Positions 8,906-18,312 of a DNA stretch of 64,000 nt are shown in pieces. This DNA is from G965202915 sp965205955. Its GTDB lineage: Bacteria > Pseudomonadota > Gammaproteobacteria > Eutrophobiales > Eutrophobiaceae. The notes beneath the pieces were generated by a model that was not told the origin of the DNA, searched no databases, and was given only the letters and a program-made list of their open reading frames with translations. Numbering within the stretch: the first letter of the stretch is position 1; each line of letters begins with the position of its first letter. The position numbers and the translations under genes are program-made. Location: the NCBI GenBank assembly GCA_965205955.1, contig OZ242192.1, positions 1,674,001 to 1,738,000 on the forward strand, given 5' to 3'.

Positions 8906-9844
8906 ATGGATAATGAACCTTCCAATACAGCCTTTGAGCAGTCATTAATTAACAAGTTTGCCGGAGAGATTTTGCGCGAGCAGAGGCAGGCGCGCCGCTG
9001 GGGAATATTCTTTAAATTGTTGTTTGCGCTGTACGTGCTTGTATTCGTTATCATCTATGCCGCCGACAGTGTTGATACGGTAGGGATAGGCACAGAAAAA
9101 CATACCGCCATCATAGACATCAATGGGGTGATTGCGGCCGGTACGGAAGCAAGCGCAAATTATATAATACCCGGCCTGCGTGAAGCATTTGAAAATGCCA
9201 ACACGGAGGGCGTTATCCTCAGAATCAACAGTCCTGGGGGCAGCCCGGTTCAGGCTGGATATATCAATGATGAGATTAAAAGATTGCGCCATGAATATCC
9301 GGATACTCCCATCTACACCGTTATTACCGACCTGTGCGCCTCCGGCGGTTATTATATAGCCGTCGCCACGGACAAAATCTATGCAGACAAAGCCAGTTTA
9401 ATAGGCTCTATCGGGGTAATCATGGCCGGTTTTGGATTTGTTGAAGCGATAGATAAATTAGGCATCGAGAGACGTTTGCTGTATGCCGGCAAAAACAAGG
9501 CCTTCATGGACCCGTTTTCACCCCTGGAACAGGAAGAAGTGGCGCATGTCAATGAATTGTTGGAAGAAGTACATCAGCAGTTCAAGGACGTGGTCATGCA
9601 GGGCCGGGGTGACCGTTTACAAGAAGACAGTAAAATATTTTCAGGGTTGATATGGACCGGAGAACAGTCTATTGAACTGGGATTGATAGATGCAATGGGG
9701 AGCGCCAGTTACGTTGCGCGTGAAGTGATTGGCGCAGAAAACATCGTTGATTTTACCCAGCGTGAACATTATCTGGATCGATTTGCAAAGAGTATAGGTG
9801 CAGCCATCTCCAGCTCCCTGACCGAGAAATTTAAACTACAATAG
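8906..9844 (+). CDS. sppA: Signal peptide peptidase SppA (short form)
   Basis: Membrane-anchored serine protease of the S49 family that degrades released signal peptides. The 312 residues give one N-terminal transmembrane helix (about 34-52, FFKLLFALYVLVFVIIYAA) and a single protease domain. The likely nucleophile is Ser146 in CASGGYY and the general base is a Lys in YAGKNKAF (196 or 198). It is half the length of the 67-kDa E. coli enzyme and matches the 36-kDa type. It follows rluC with a 69-bp gap and is convergent with maf. Confidence 0.93.
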   Translation: MDNEPSNTAFEQSLINKFAGEILREQRQARRWGIFFKLLFALYVLVFVIIYAADSVDTVGIGTEKHTAIIDINGVIAAGTEASANYIIPGLREAFENANTEGVILRINSPGGSPVQAGYINDEIKRLRHEYPDTPIYTVITDLCASGGYYIAVATDKIYADKASLIGSIGVIMAGFGFVEAIDKLGIERRLLYAGKNKAFMDPFSPLEQEEVAHVNELLEEVHQQFKDVVMQGRGDRLQEDSKIFSGLIWTGEQSIELGLIDAMGSASYVAREVIGAENIVDFTQREHYLDRFAKSIGAAISSSLTEKFKLQ

Positions 9845-9852
9845 ATCGAATA

Positions 9853-10437
9853 TTACGGGATGCCGGAGCCCGCATTGCGCAGCATTCCGGTCAGTTTTAT
9901 CAATGGCAGTCCAATCAGGGCGGTGGGATCTTCGCTGTGAACCTTTTCAGTCAATGAGATCCCCAGTCCCTCAGATTGGAAACTGCAGGAACAATTAAAG
10001 GGTTTTTCAATTTCAAGATAGCGCTCTATCTCATCCTCGGATAATGCCCTGAAATAGACGGTTGCTATTTCATGGCAAACCTCAATCGCCCCGGTTTTTG
10101 AATGTAACACCGCCAGACCGGTAGTAAATTCGACTGCGCGCCCGCTCACTTTTGCCAGTTGTTGCCTCGCCCTCTCCAATGAGCCCGGTTTGCCAAGGAT
10201 CTGGCCGTCCACAACAGCCACCTGGTCGGAGCCTATGATCAATGCGGATTTATGCGTCTCGGCAACCTTCTGCGCCTTTTGAGTTGCCAGCCTTTCCACC
10301 AGGACGGTCGCGGATTCATTGGGTATCGGCGTCTCATCTATATCGGGGGCGACACAGGAAAAATCCCGGTTGAGACGCTTCAGCAACAATTTGCGATAGG
10401 GCGAACTGGAGGCGAGGATCAGCGGCAGGGTATTAAT
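9853..10437 (-). CDS. Maf-type nucleotide pyrophosphatase, likely ATT start
   Basis: House-cleaning pyrophosphatase that hydrolyses modified or canonical NTPs to NMPs; its place between sppA and the yceD-side genes fits the YceF (m7GTP) subgroup. The N-terminal family motif LILASSSPYRKLLL lies upstream of every in-frame ATG, GTG or TTG except a TTG inside the motif region (10389). The only well-placed start is ATT at 10435-10437, preceded 6 nt upstream by GGAGG (10444-10448). From there the protein has 194 residues, the usual family length. Catalytic landmarks are P...IGSDQV and the Glu/Lys of QSEGLGISL. A CTG at 10426-10428 is a less likely alternative. Confidence 0.85.
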   Translation of the reverse strand: MNTLPLILASSSPYRKLLLKRLNRDFSCVAPDIDETPIPNESATVLVERLATQKAQKVAETHKSALIIGSDQVAVVDGQILGKPGSLERARQQLAKVSGRAVEFTTGLAVLHSKTGAIEVCHEIATVYFRALSEDEIERYLEIEKPFNCSCSFQSEGLGISLTEKVHSEDPTALIGLPLIKLTGMLRNAGSGIP

Positions 10438-10925
10438 AACAGCCTCCCGGGCGAATAGAGGAACAAAGCTGGTTTTGATGCAACGCAGTTATTGCAGTCT
10501 GTTAAAATTTTAGCAATTGGCAGGGGCATTTCCCTATAATACAATTTTTTAGATTACACTTATTCTAAATTACCAACATCTATATTTTTGATTGTCACCA
10601 TGTCAACGCTGACAAGACAGATAATCGGTCTGTGAATTTGAAGTGCTTGTGCGTCAAATGTCATGCTGATCAATTTCAGCATTCGCATATGGAGCAAGCG
10701 GCATTGTAAGGCATTCTTTCCGATATGGAAGAAAATGCAAGAGGTTTGACCATCCGAATTTTCCGTCATAACTGCGCGTGATCTATCTTTCTCAGCCGTC
10801 GGCAGAGGAGTCGGCGAATCGCGTCGCCGTTCGAGTCCGTCAGGCTGGCCATAATATTCCGGTGGATGCTATAGATTCTGTATAATCCCTGGTGCAAACA
10901 TAAATCCCGATAAGGAAACAGCCCC
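10438..10925. other. maf-parE intergenic region
   Basis: The 488 bp separate divergent maf and parE. A TATAAT at 10535-10540 has no convincing -35. On the minus strand 10560-10769 is a 69-codon open frame without a clear ribosome-binding site or recognisable family; I do not call it. The yceD-rpmF-plsX genes that usually sit here in gammaproteobacteria are absent. Confidence 0.5.
10857..10886 (+). promoter_or_regulatory. putative sigma70 promoter of parE
   Basis: TTCCGG (10857-10862) and a perfect TATAAT (10881-10886) are 18 bp apart, 40 bp before the parE start. AAGGA at 10912-10916 is a plausible ribosome-binding site for the TTG start. Confidence 0.45.
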
Positions 10926-12812
10926 TTGGCCGAAAAATACAACTCCTCCGACATAGAAATCCTGAAAGGTTTAGAGCCGGTCCGTAAAAGACCGGGCATG
11001 TACACCGATACAAGCTGTCCCAATCATCTGGTGCAGGAACTGGTTGATAACAGTGTCGATGAAGTAATCGTCGGCTGCGCCTCCAGGATAGAGGTAACCT
11101 TGCATCGGGATGCCTCCATATCTGTCAGCGATGACGGCCGGGGAATGCCGGTGGACAAGCATCCGGGTGAAAAAATATCCGGGGTTGAAGTCATATTGAC
11201 CCGTCTGCATTCAGGCGGCAAGTTTTCCGGGAAAAATTACCGGTTTTCCGGCGGTTTGCATGGTGTAGGCGTTTCAGTGGTGAATGCGCTGTCGAAGAAT
11301 CTGGAAATATGGGTAAGGCGCGATGGCAAGGAATACAATATGTCTTTTGCCGGCGGTGATAAAAGATCAGAGCTGGAAATAGTCGGCAGCACGGCAAGAA
11401 AAAATACCGGCACCGTGGTCCGTTTCTGGCCGGATGCCAAATACTTCGATTCAATTAATATCTCACGCAGCCGCCTTGAACATTTGCTCCGAACAAAGGC
11501 CATATTATCACCGGGATTGCTGGTGCAGTTGAGCGACGAGGCCAGCGATGAAAAAATAGAATGGTCCTATGAAGACGGCATACGCAGCTATCTGTCGCAA
11601 CAATTGCAGGGCATGGAACTATTGCCGCCCGAACCTTTTCTCGGCTCGATGGAGGGCAGGAAAGAGGCCGTAGACTGGGCGATGCACTGGCTTGCAGAAA
11701 AAGGAGAGGTAATAGCCGAAAGCTTTGTCAATCTGGTGCCGACACCCCAGGGCGGCACACATGTAAACGGTCTGAAACAGGGATTGCTGGCGGCAATTCG
11801 TGAATTTTGCGAATCGCGCAATCTATTGCCCAGAGGGTTGAAATTATCGACCGAAGATATCTGGAGCCGCTGCTGTTACCTGTTATCGGTCAAACTCGAC
11901 ACCCCTCAATTTGTCGGGCAGACCAAGGAAAAACTATCATCCAGAGAGTGTACGGCATTCATATCCGGGGTAGTCAAAGACACATTCAGCCATTGGCTGC
12001 ATCAGCATTTGGAAATGGGCACCAGAATCGCCGAGTTGGTTATTGCCCAGGCGCAAACCCGGATTAAAGACAGCAGAAAAATCGTCAGGAAAAAAATATC
12101 CGGCGGGCCGGCATTGCCCGGCAAACTTACCGACTGTACCATGCGGGACAACCAGCTTACCGAGTTGTTTTTGGTAGAAGGCGACTCCGCCGGCGGATCG
12201 GCCAAACAAGCCAGAGAGCGCGATTACCAGGCGATCATGCCCTTGCGCGGCAAAATATTGAATTCATGGGAGGTCGACTCCACCGAGGTGCTGGCATCGA
12301 AAGAAGTCCATGACATTGCCATTGCAATCGGCGTCGAGCCGGGCAGTGACAATCTCGATGGCCTGCGCTACGGGAAAATCTGTATTCTGGCCGATGCCGA
12401 TTCGGATGGCGCCCATATCGCCACATTACTCTGCGCATTATTCATGAAACATTTCTGCCCCCTGGTGGAGGCCGGCCATATCCATGTCGCCATGCCGCCA
12501 CTTTATCGCATAGACGTGGGCAAAGAGGTGTATTATGCCCTCGATGACCCGGAAAGAGACGGCAAACTCGATCAAATCCTGGCCGAGAAAAAACCCGGCA
12601 AGGTATCGGTGCAGCGCTTCAAGGGGCTGGGTGAAATGAATCCGATACAATTACGCGAAACCACGATGGCGCCGGAGACCCGGCGCCTGGTCCGCTTGAG
12701 CCTGGACGATACCCGCAAGACCGAACAGATGCTGGATATGCTGCTTGCGAAAAAAAGAGCCGCAGACCGCAAAAACTGGCTCGAATCCAAGGGAAATCTG
12801 GCAAAGATCTGA
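10926..12812 (+). CDS. parE: DNA topoisomerase IV subunit B
   Basis: ATPase subunit of topoisomerase IV, which decatenates daughter chromosomes. The 628 residues align along their length with E. coli ParE (630). GHKL ATPase motifs are DNSVDE, DDGRGMP and GGLHGVG; the transducer contains QTKEKLSS; the TOPRIM domain has EGDSAGGS and DADSDGAH; the end LLAKKRAADRKNWLESKG is ParE-like. The short length, lacking the GyrB insert, rules out GyrB. The start is TTG at 10926, since no ATG precedes the conserved YNSSDIEILKGLEPVRKRPGM. parC follows after 24 bp. Confidence 0.96.
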   Translation: MAEKYNSSDIEILKGLEPVRKRPGMYTDTSCPNHLVQELVDNSVDEVIVGCASRIEVTLHRDASISVSDDGRGMPVDKHPGEKISGVEVILTRLHSGGKFSGKNYRFSGGLHGVGVSVVNALSKNLEIWVRRDGKEYNMSFAGGDKRSELEIVGSTARKNTGTVVRFWPDAKYFDSINISRSRLEHLLRTKAILSPGLLVQLSDEASDEKIEWSYEDGIRSYLSQQLQGMELLPPEPFLGSMEGRKEAVDWAMHWLAEKGEVIAESFVNLVPTPQGGTHVNGLKQGLLAAIREFCESRNLLPRGLKLSTEDIWSRCCYLLSVKLDTPQFVGQTKEKLSSRECTAFISGVVKDTFSHWLHQHLEMGTRIAELVIAQAQTRIKDSRKIVRKKISGGPALPGKLTDCTMRDNQLTELFLVEGDSAGGSAKQARERDYQAIMPLRGKILNSWEVDSTEVLASKEVHDIAIAIGVEPGSDNLDGLRYGKICILADADSDGAHIATLLCALFMKHFCPLVEAGHIHVAMPPLYRIDVGKEVYYALDDPERDGKLDQILAEKKPGKVSVQRFKGLGEMNPIQLRETTMAPETRRLVRLSLDDTRKTEQMLDMLLAKKRAADRKNWLESKGNLAKI

Positions 12813-12836
12813 CAAACCATGGTATAGGAGTACTGC

Positions 12837-15110
12837 ATGTCCGAATCATTACCACTTAATTTTGAACAGCCTGAAAAAAGGCCATTGCATGAATTTGCCG
12901 AGCAGGCCTACCTGGATTATTCCATGTACGTTATTCTTGACCGAGCCTTGCCGAGCATTACCGACGGCCTCAAACCGGTGCAACGCCGAATTATTTATGC
13001 CATGTCCGAACTGGGTCTGAAGGCGGCGTCCAAATACAAAAAATCCGCCCGCACCGTCGGGGATGTTATCGGCAAATTTCACCCGCATGGCGATGCAGCC
13101 TGCTACCAATCGATGGTATTGATGGCGCAGGACTTCTCCTATCGCTATCCACTGATCGACGGCCAGGGCAACTGGGGGGCAATGGACGATCCCTCATCTT
13201 TCGCCGCAATGCGTTATACCGAATCCAAATTGACCCGCTATGCCGAGGTCCTGCTGAATGAAATAGGGCAGGGCACGGTGGACTGGACACCGAATTTTGA
13301 CGGCACCTTACAGGAACCCAAATGGTTGCCCGCCAGGCTGCCCAACGTTTTACTGAACGGGGCGGCCGGCATTGCCGTCGGCATGGCCACCGATATCCCC
13401 CCGCACAATCTATGCGAGGTAGTTACCGCCTGCATTCATTTGCTGGATGAGCCCAAAACCGAGATTGAAAAACTCTGCGAACACATCAAAGCGCCTGATT
13501 TTCCCACTAAAGCCGAGATCATCACCCCCGCCGATGAAATCCTGACCATGTATAAAAGCGGTAACGGCTCAGTCAAAATGCGCGCCGTATGGGAGCAGGA
13601 AGAGGGCAATATCATTATTAGCGCACTGCCGTATCAGAGCTCCGGCAGCCGGATATTAGAGCAAATCGCCGCTCAAATGCAGACGAAGAAATTACCCATG
13701 CTGGAAGATCTGCGGGATGAATCCGATCATGAAACCCCGACGCGCCTTGTACTGATCCCTCGCTCCAACCGGTGTAACCAAGACGAATTAATGTCGCACC
13801 TGTTTGCCACCACCGATCTGGAAAAAAGTTGCCGCGTCAACCTGAACATCATCGGTATTGATGGCCGTCCGCAGGTAAAAGACCTGAAAACAATCCTGAG
13901 TGAGTGGCTGCAATACCGGATTACAACGGTCACACGCCGTCTGCAACATCGTCTGGACACGATCAAAAAGCAGATCCACATACTGGAAGGACTGATGATC
14001 GCTTACCGGAATATCGATGCGATCATTGCGCTAATACGAGAAGCGGAAAAACCGAAACCGGCGCTGATCGAGCAATTTGGCCTGAGCGACCAACAGGCCG
14101 AGGCAATACTGGAATTAAAACTGCGCAAACTGGCCAGACTCGAGGAAATCAAGCTGAAAGGCGAATATGACGAACTGATCACCGAGCAGAAATCACTACA
14201 GCAAACCCTGGGATCGCGCCAGCGCCTGAAAACGCTGGTCAAACGCGAACTCGAAGCAGATGCCAAAACCTTTGGTGACATCAGAAAATCTCCCTTGCAA
14301 CAAAGAGAAGAATCCAAGGCAATCGACGCAAACAAACTGATCCCAACCGAGCCGCTTACCATTATCCTGTCAAAAAAAGGCTGGATCAGAGCGGCCAAAG
14401 GCCATGATCTCGATCCCGCCACATTAAGCTACCGCAGCGGTGATGAATTCCGGCAGGCAAGCCCCGGCAGAAGCAATCAAAACGTGCTGCTGCTCGATTC
14501 CACCGGCCGCTGCTATTCCCTGCCGACCCATTCCCTGCCGTCTGCACGCAGTCTGGGCGAGCCGGTCACCGGGTGGCTGACGCCGCCCGATGGCGCGACA
14601 TTCATTGGTATAATGACCGGCGAACCCGAGGCAATGTATCTGCTGGCCTCCGATGCAGGCTATGGTTTTATTACAAAACTGGCCGATCTGTACACCCGGA
14701 ATAAAAACGGCAAGGCAGTCATTACCGTACCCGAAGGCGCCACCGTGTTCCCTCCCGCTCCGGTATCCGCCATCGAAACCGATCAGATCGCCGCGCTCAG
14801 TTCAGGCGGGCGTTTACTGCTTTTTCAAGCCCATGAGTTGCCAGTATTATCAAAGGGAAAAGGCTTCAAAATCATTAACATACCAAAACAAAAGATGAAA
14901 ACACATGATGAAAATATCATTGCAATTACCGCACTACGACAAACCGATACCCTGCTCATCCATTCCGGTCAAAGGCACATGAGCCTGAAGGCCAGAGATC
15001 GGCAATCCTATATAGGCAAGCGCGGTCTCAGAGGCAATGTCCTGCCGCGAGGATTCCGCAATGTCAGCAGGATACAGGCCGAGGCAGGCGATCAGAACAC
15101 TGCCGTATAA
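12837..15110 (+). CDS. parC: DNA topoisomerase IV subunit A
   Basis: Cleavage and rejoining subunit of topoisomerase IV. The 757 residues match E. coli ParC (752). The winged-helix domain contains the quinolone-resistance region HGDAACYQSMV and the catalytic Tyr in AMRYTESKL. The GyrA-specific box QRRGGKG is not seen in the C-terminal beta-propeller, which supports ParC. It forms an operon with parE and is followed 14 bp later by efp. Confidence 0.96.
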   Translation: MSESLPLNFEQPEKRPLHEFAEQAYLDYSMYVILDRALPSITDGLKPVQRRIIYAMSELGLKAASKYKKSARTVGDVIGKFHPHGDAACYQSMVLMAQDFSYRYPLIDGQGNWGAMDDPSSFAAMRYTESKLTRYAEVLLNEIGQGTVDWTPNFDGTLQEPKWLPARLPNVLLNGAAGIAVGMATDIPPHNLCEVVTACIHLLDEPKTEIEKLCEHIKAPDFPTKAEIITPADEILTMYKSGNGSVKMRAVWEQEEGNIIISALPYQSSGSRILEQIAAQMQTKKLPMLEDLRDESDHETPTRLVLIPRSNRCNQDELMSHLFATTDLEKSCRVNLNIIGIDGRPQVKDLKTILSEWLQYRITTVTRRLQHRLDTIKKQIHILEGLMIAYRNIDAIIALIREAEKPKPALIEQFGLSDQQAEAILELKLRKLARLEEIKLKGEYDELITEQKSLQQTLGSRQRLKTLVKRELEADAKTFGDIRKSPLQQREESKAIDANKLIPTEPLTIILSKKGWIRAAKGHDLDPATLSYRSGDEFRQASPGRSNQNVLLLDSTGRCYSLPTHSLPSARSLGEPVTGWLTPPDGATFIGIMTGEPEAMYLLASDAGYGFITKLADLYTRNKNGKAVITVPEGATVFPPAPVSAIETDQIAALSSGGRLLLFQAHELPVLSKGKGFKIINIPKQKMKTHDENIIAITALRQTDTLLIHSGQRHMSLKARDRQSYIGKRGLRGNVLPRGFRNVSRIQAEAGDQNTAV

Positions 15111-15124
15111 AGCGAGGGAGAAAA

Positions 15125-15694
15125 ATGCCGACTTTTAGCACCAACCAGTTCAAATCCGGATTAAAGCTGATACTCGACGGCGAGCCCTGTTCAATCATCA
15201 AGAGTGAATTTACCAAACCGGGGAAGGGGCAGGCATTCTACCGGGTAAAATTGCGCAACCTGAAGAACGGGCGCGTCCTGGAAAAGACCTATAAATCCGG
15301 TGAATCCGCCGAAGGAGCGGATGTGACCGTGCTGGATATGCAATATCTCTACCATGACAGTGACCTGTGGCATTTCATGGACCTCAATTCCTATGAACAA
15401 TACCCTGCCGAAGCCGTGGCGATGGCCGATGCTGCAAAATGGTTGAAAGAACATGAGATATGCACAGTAACCTTATGGAATAATTCACCTTTATTTGTGC
15501 AAGCTCCAAACTTTGTCATGTTGCAAATTGCCGAAACCGATCCGGGGGTACGAGGAGACACCGCAGCGACCGGCACAAAACCGGCAACCCTGGAGACCGG
15601 CGCCGTCGTAAAAGTGCCCTTATTTATTGAAAACGGAGAAACCATTAAAATAGACACGCGCACCGGTGAATATGTTGGGCGGAGCAAGGGCTGA
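15125..15694 (+). CDS. efp: Elongation factor P
   Basis: Relieves ribosome stalling at polyproline stretches. The 189 residues show the three OB-like domains of EF-P and end with the family signature KIDTRTGEYVGRSKG. Lys34 in TKPGKGQAF is the residue that EpmA modifies with beta-lysine in E. coli; epmA and epmB are not in this window. It lies 14 bp after parC, an uncommon neighbour that suggests cotranscription. Confidence 0.97.
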   Translation: MPTFSTNQFKSGLKLILDGEPCSIIKSEFTKPGKGQAFYRVKLRNLKNGRVLEKTYKSGESAEGADVTVLDMQYLYHDSDLWHFMDLNSYEQYPAEAVAMADAAKWLKEHEICTVTLWNNSPLFVQAPNFVMLQIAETDPGVRGDTAATGTKPATLETGAVVKVPLFIENGETIKIDTRTGEYVGRSKG

Positions 15695-15767
15695 TCCTGT
15701 ACTATATCGGAAAGACGGAAGACTTCCTCACAGCCGGTTGAGTCCCAGCAAAGTCCACCGGCTCCAG

Positions 15768-15819
15768 CGAGAGAAAGAAATGGAAAGTTGTCAAATACCT
15801 TGAAGGCCTGCCTGAATAA
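15768..15819 (+). pseudogene. 3' tail of a lost upstream ankyrin gene
   Basis: In the frame ending at 15819 the sequence reads ERKKWKVVKYLEGLPE and stop, almost the same as the end of the intact ankyrin protein (KKQWEVVKYLENLPE, stop at 17089). Only this tail remains. The start codon of the intact ankyrin gene lies inside it. Confidence 0.75.
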
Positions 15820-17089
15820 AGGCCGTAACTACCTCTTTGCCCTGATTTTGATCCCGGTATTTGCCATCCTTTCAGCCAATGCCGCCTCCCACTTACCCGA
15901 CTGCAAAACCGATGCCGGTTGCCTGTTAAAATTATATGAAAAATGGATATCCGTCACCGCCGCTGAAATGCAGGCGATAATCGACACAGGGGCGGATGTC
16001 AATGCAAAAGGTGAGGGCGGTTTGACTCCGCTGCAACTGGCGGCACAAGCAGGGAATGCCGGGGTCATTCCTGTGCTTGTCCAGGCGGGGGCGGACGTCA
16101 ACGCAAAGGATGATGACGGTGGCACACCGCTTCGCCGGGCGGCAGAAGAAGGAAAAGTCGAGATCATTCCTGTGCTTGCCCAGGCGGGAGCAGATGTCAA
16201 TGCGAAAGGCGATGACGGCTGGACTCCGCTTCATTGGGCGGCACAATTTGGAAACGCCGAAGTCATTTCTGTCCTGGTTCAAGCAGGGGCGGATATTCAC
16301 CTGGCGGATGATCATTATAGCGCGAGTCCTCTTCACTGGGCGGCATATGGAGGAAAAGCCGAGGTGATTTCTGTCCTTATCCAGGCGGGGGCCGATATCA
16401 ATGCGAAAGCCGGTGGCGATTGGACTCCACTGCACGCGGCGGTACGATCCGGAAAAGCCGAAGTCATTCCCACCCTTGTCGCAGAGGGCGCCGATATCCA
16501 TGCGAAAGGTGGCGATGGCTGGACTCCGCTGCACCGGGCGGCACAATTTGGAAAAGCCGAAGTCATTCCCGCCCTGATCCAGGCGGGCGCCGATGTCAAT
16601 GCGCAAGGGGCTGGCGACGAGACCCCGCTACACCGGGCGGCACAAGAAGGAGAGGCCGAAGTCATTTCCATCCTTGTCCGGGCAGGGGCCGATGTCAACG
16701 CGAAAAATGAATACAACCGGACCCCGCTGCACCGGGCGGCACAGGAAGGAGAAGCCGAAGCCATTCCCACCCTGATCCAGGCGGGCGCCGATGTCAATGC
16801 GAAGGCCGACGGCGGCTGGACCCCACTGCACCGGGCGGCACAATTTGGAAAAGTCGAAGTCATTCCTGTCCTTGTACAGGCGGGCGCCGATGTCAATGCG
16901 AAAAACAAATACGGCTGGACTCCGCTTCACTGGGTGGCATCACAGGGAAATGCCGAAGCCATTCCGGTCCTTGTCAAAGCAGGCGCGGATATTCACGCAA
17001 AGGATGATGACGGCGATACCCCGCTTGACAAGGCGAGAACAAAAAAGCAATGGGAAGTGGTCAAATACCTTGAAAACCTGCCTGAATAA
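15800..17089 (+). CDS. Secreted ankyrin-repeat protein
   Basis: Eleven ankyrin repeats of about 33 residues fill residues 40-420; each shows the AGADVNAKDxxGxTPLHxAA consensus and several are near-identical at DNA level, so the array has expanded recently. The N-terminus is a signal peptide: a basic start, YLFALILIPVFAI, and a probable cleavage after ANA. The mature protein begins with a Cys pair (CKTDAGC). I chose TTG at 15800 because it gives a compact signal peptide; TTG at 15788 is also possible and no ATG is available. The function is unknown; periplasmic or secreted protein binding is inferred. The same leader is repeated after the stop at 17089, evidence of a former tandem gene array. 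Confidence 0.85.
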   Translation: MKACLNKGRNYLFALILIPVFAILSANAASHLPDCKTDAGCLLKLYEKWISVTAAEMQAIIDTGADVNAKGEGGLTPLQLAAQAGNAGVIPVLVQAGADVNAKDDDGGTPLRRAAEEGKVEIIPVLAQAGADVNAKGDDGWTPLHWAAQFGNAEVISVLVQAGADIHLADDHYSASPLHWAAYGGKAEVISVLIQAGADINAKAGGDWTPLHAAVRSGKAEVIPTLVAEGADIHAKGGDGWTPLHRAAQFGKAEVIPALIQAGADVNAQGAGDETPLHRAAQEGEAEVISILVRAGADVNAKNEYNRTPLHRAAQEGEAEAIPTLIQAGADVNAKADGGWTPLHRAAQFGKVEVIPVLVQAGADVNAKNKYGWTPLHWVASQGNAEAIPVLVKAGADIHAKDDDGDTPLDKARTKKQWEVVKYLENLPE

Positions 17090-17150
17090 AGGCTGTAACT
17101 ACCTGCTTGCCTTGATTTTGATCCCGGTATTTGCCGTTGCTCCAGCCAAT
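17070..17150 (+). pseudogene. leader of a lost downstream ankyrin gene
   Basis: Starting from a TTG inside the end of the ankyrin gene, the sequence repeats its signal peptide (KTCLNKGCNYLLALILIPVF, then a probable ANA cleavage site). After about 17150 the similarity stops and the sequence becomes the Fic-family remnant read from the other strand. Only the leader survives. Confidence 0.75.
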
Positions 17151-17420
17151 GCCGACTTCCATCACCGCCACTTCGCCGGTACGGTAATGCCCTACAACGT
17201 CAAGCAGGCCGGTCATCAGAATTGCGTGCGCTGCCAACAGGTCCCTCTCGCGGGCGGGATTCCACTGAAGAAACCGGTCATAAGCGCGGATGGCGTTGCG
17301 AACCTCCTGAATGTCTTTTAGCGGCGCGACAACGGGTTTGCCGTCAAGAATCGTGGCAACCTGCTCCAAGGCGCAATAAGGCACCCGCTCTGCGCGCGTA
17401 ATGTCATCTTCTTGCGTTAG
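17148..17420 (-). pseudogene. Fic-family protein fragment
   Basis: The frame reads CALEQVATILDGKPVVAPLK, then EVRNAIRAYDRFLQWNP and DLLAAHAILMTGLLDVVGHYR. This is the segment just before the active site of Fic-domain AMP-transferases. The HxFxxGNGR catalytic motif is missing because the sequence joins the ankyrin leader at about 17150, and an in-frame stop precedes the fragment at 17421-17423. It is a remnant without expected activity. Confidence 0.7.
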
Positions 17421-17445
17421 TCAGTTAAGCGTCGGTATCCTTAAA

Positions 17446-18312
17446 TTATTTTTCCATTCTCCGTTTTATCCCGGCGTTCAAATGCTCCGCCAGGTTATCC
17501 AAATCCGGAAACAGCAAATCCCGCGAAACTCCCGCCCATCGCAACTCCTCCAAAATTTCTTTCCGTTTATCAAGCGGAATGATGATTTTGACCAAAAATT
17601 CGAGCGCACCCGGCAATTTATCCATCGCTTTGGGCGTATGATGAATTGTAAAATTGGCTTTCTGCGTCATATGGCGTGTTATGGTATGCTGCGGTATAAA
17701 TGCAGCAACAACCCCTGATTTTTTTGTTTTCATTTTCCGTTCTCGCTCCATCTCTTCCAGAACACCTTCCAAAGTTACATCCGAATTAAATGCGCAGAGA
17801 GCGATTGCTTTCGGAACAGGTGCATGCGAATAATAACTACTATTACTGTCCCTCTCCCACTGGTTTTTATTAAGCGCGCCAGGGCGAAGCATCCATACGC
17901 AGGAATCATTCGGCTTGGAGCCAGAAATGACCTCTTCAATGGCGAAAAACAATGCCGTAAGGGGAGACTCCGACCAATCCAATAGCCGAGAAAGCAAGCC
18001 GTGATGACGCGCAACAACCAATTGCCCCACTAGGTCATCATCGTGCGGGAAATTTCTGTCTCTCGCTTTCGCCTGATGCAGGAAGTCAACATTGGTGGTA
18101 TATTCTATCTCGCGGAGGTTTTTCTCCCGCTCATTCGTAACCCCCTCGCTGATCAAATCACGGAATATGCTGGGTGCCAACTGCCAATTCGCATCGGCAT
18201 GTCCGCGATACCAAAAAAACCCACGCCGCTGACTGATTTCTTCAACCTTGTTAATATACTCCGCAAGCGAGTGAATTTCCGTCTCCGGAATCGTATTCGC
18301 GTCGTCGGTCAT
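17446..18312 (-). CDS. FRG-domain protein
   Basis: The 288-residue protein carries an FRG domain: FFWYRGHADANWQLAPSIFR near residue 32-52, then VARHHGLLSRLLDWSESPL near 100-120 and ALFFAIEE. The domain is named for its FxxxRG motif and is common in phage, toxin and defence contexts, but its biochemical activity is not established. The protein appears soluble and has no other recognised domain. It stands alone between a Fic remnant and the glmS relic, in accessory DNA. Start ATG at 18312. Confidence 0.8.
   Translation of the reverse strand: MTDDANTIPETEIHSLAEYINKVEEISQRRGFFWYRGHADANWQLAPSIFRDLISEGVTNEREKNLREIEYTTNVDFLHQAKARDRNFPHDDDLVGQLVVARHHGLLSRLLDWSESPLTALFFAIEEVISGSKPNDSCVWMLRPGALNKNQWERDSNSSYYSHAPVPKAIALCAFNSDVTLEGVLEEMERERKMKTKKSGVVAAFIPQHTITRHMTQKANFTIHHTPKAMDKLPGALEFLVKIIIPLDKRKEILEELRWAGVSRDLLFPDLDNLAEHLNAGIKRRMEK

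Noticed and set aside
10560..10769. 69-codon minus-strand frame in the maf-parE gap
   Set aside because: No ribosome-binding site, no recognisable family and no conserved neighbour; kept only as a remark on the intergenic region.
15732..15763. Inverted repeat AGCCGGT/ACCGGCT after efp
   Set aside because: An 18-nt loop and no T run make a terminator unlikely; no other role can be argued.
15932..16908. Long open frames antisense to and out of frame with the ankyrin gene
   Set aside because: They mirror the 99-bp repeat and disappear outside it; the plus-strand frame has the ankyrin consensus.
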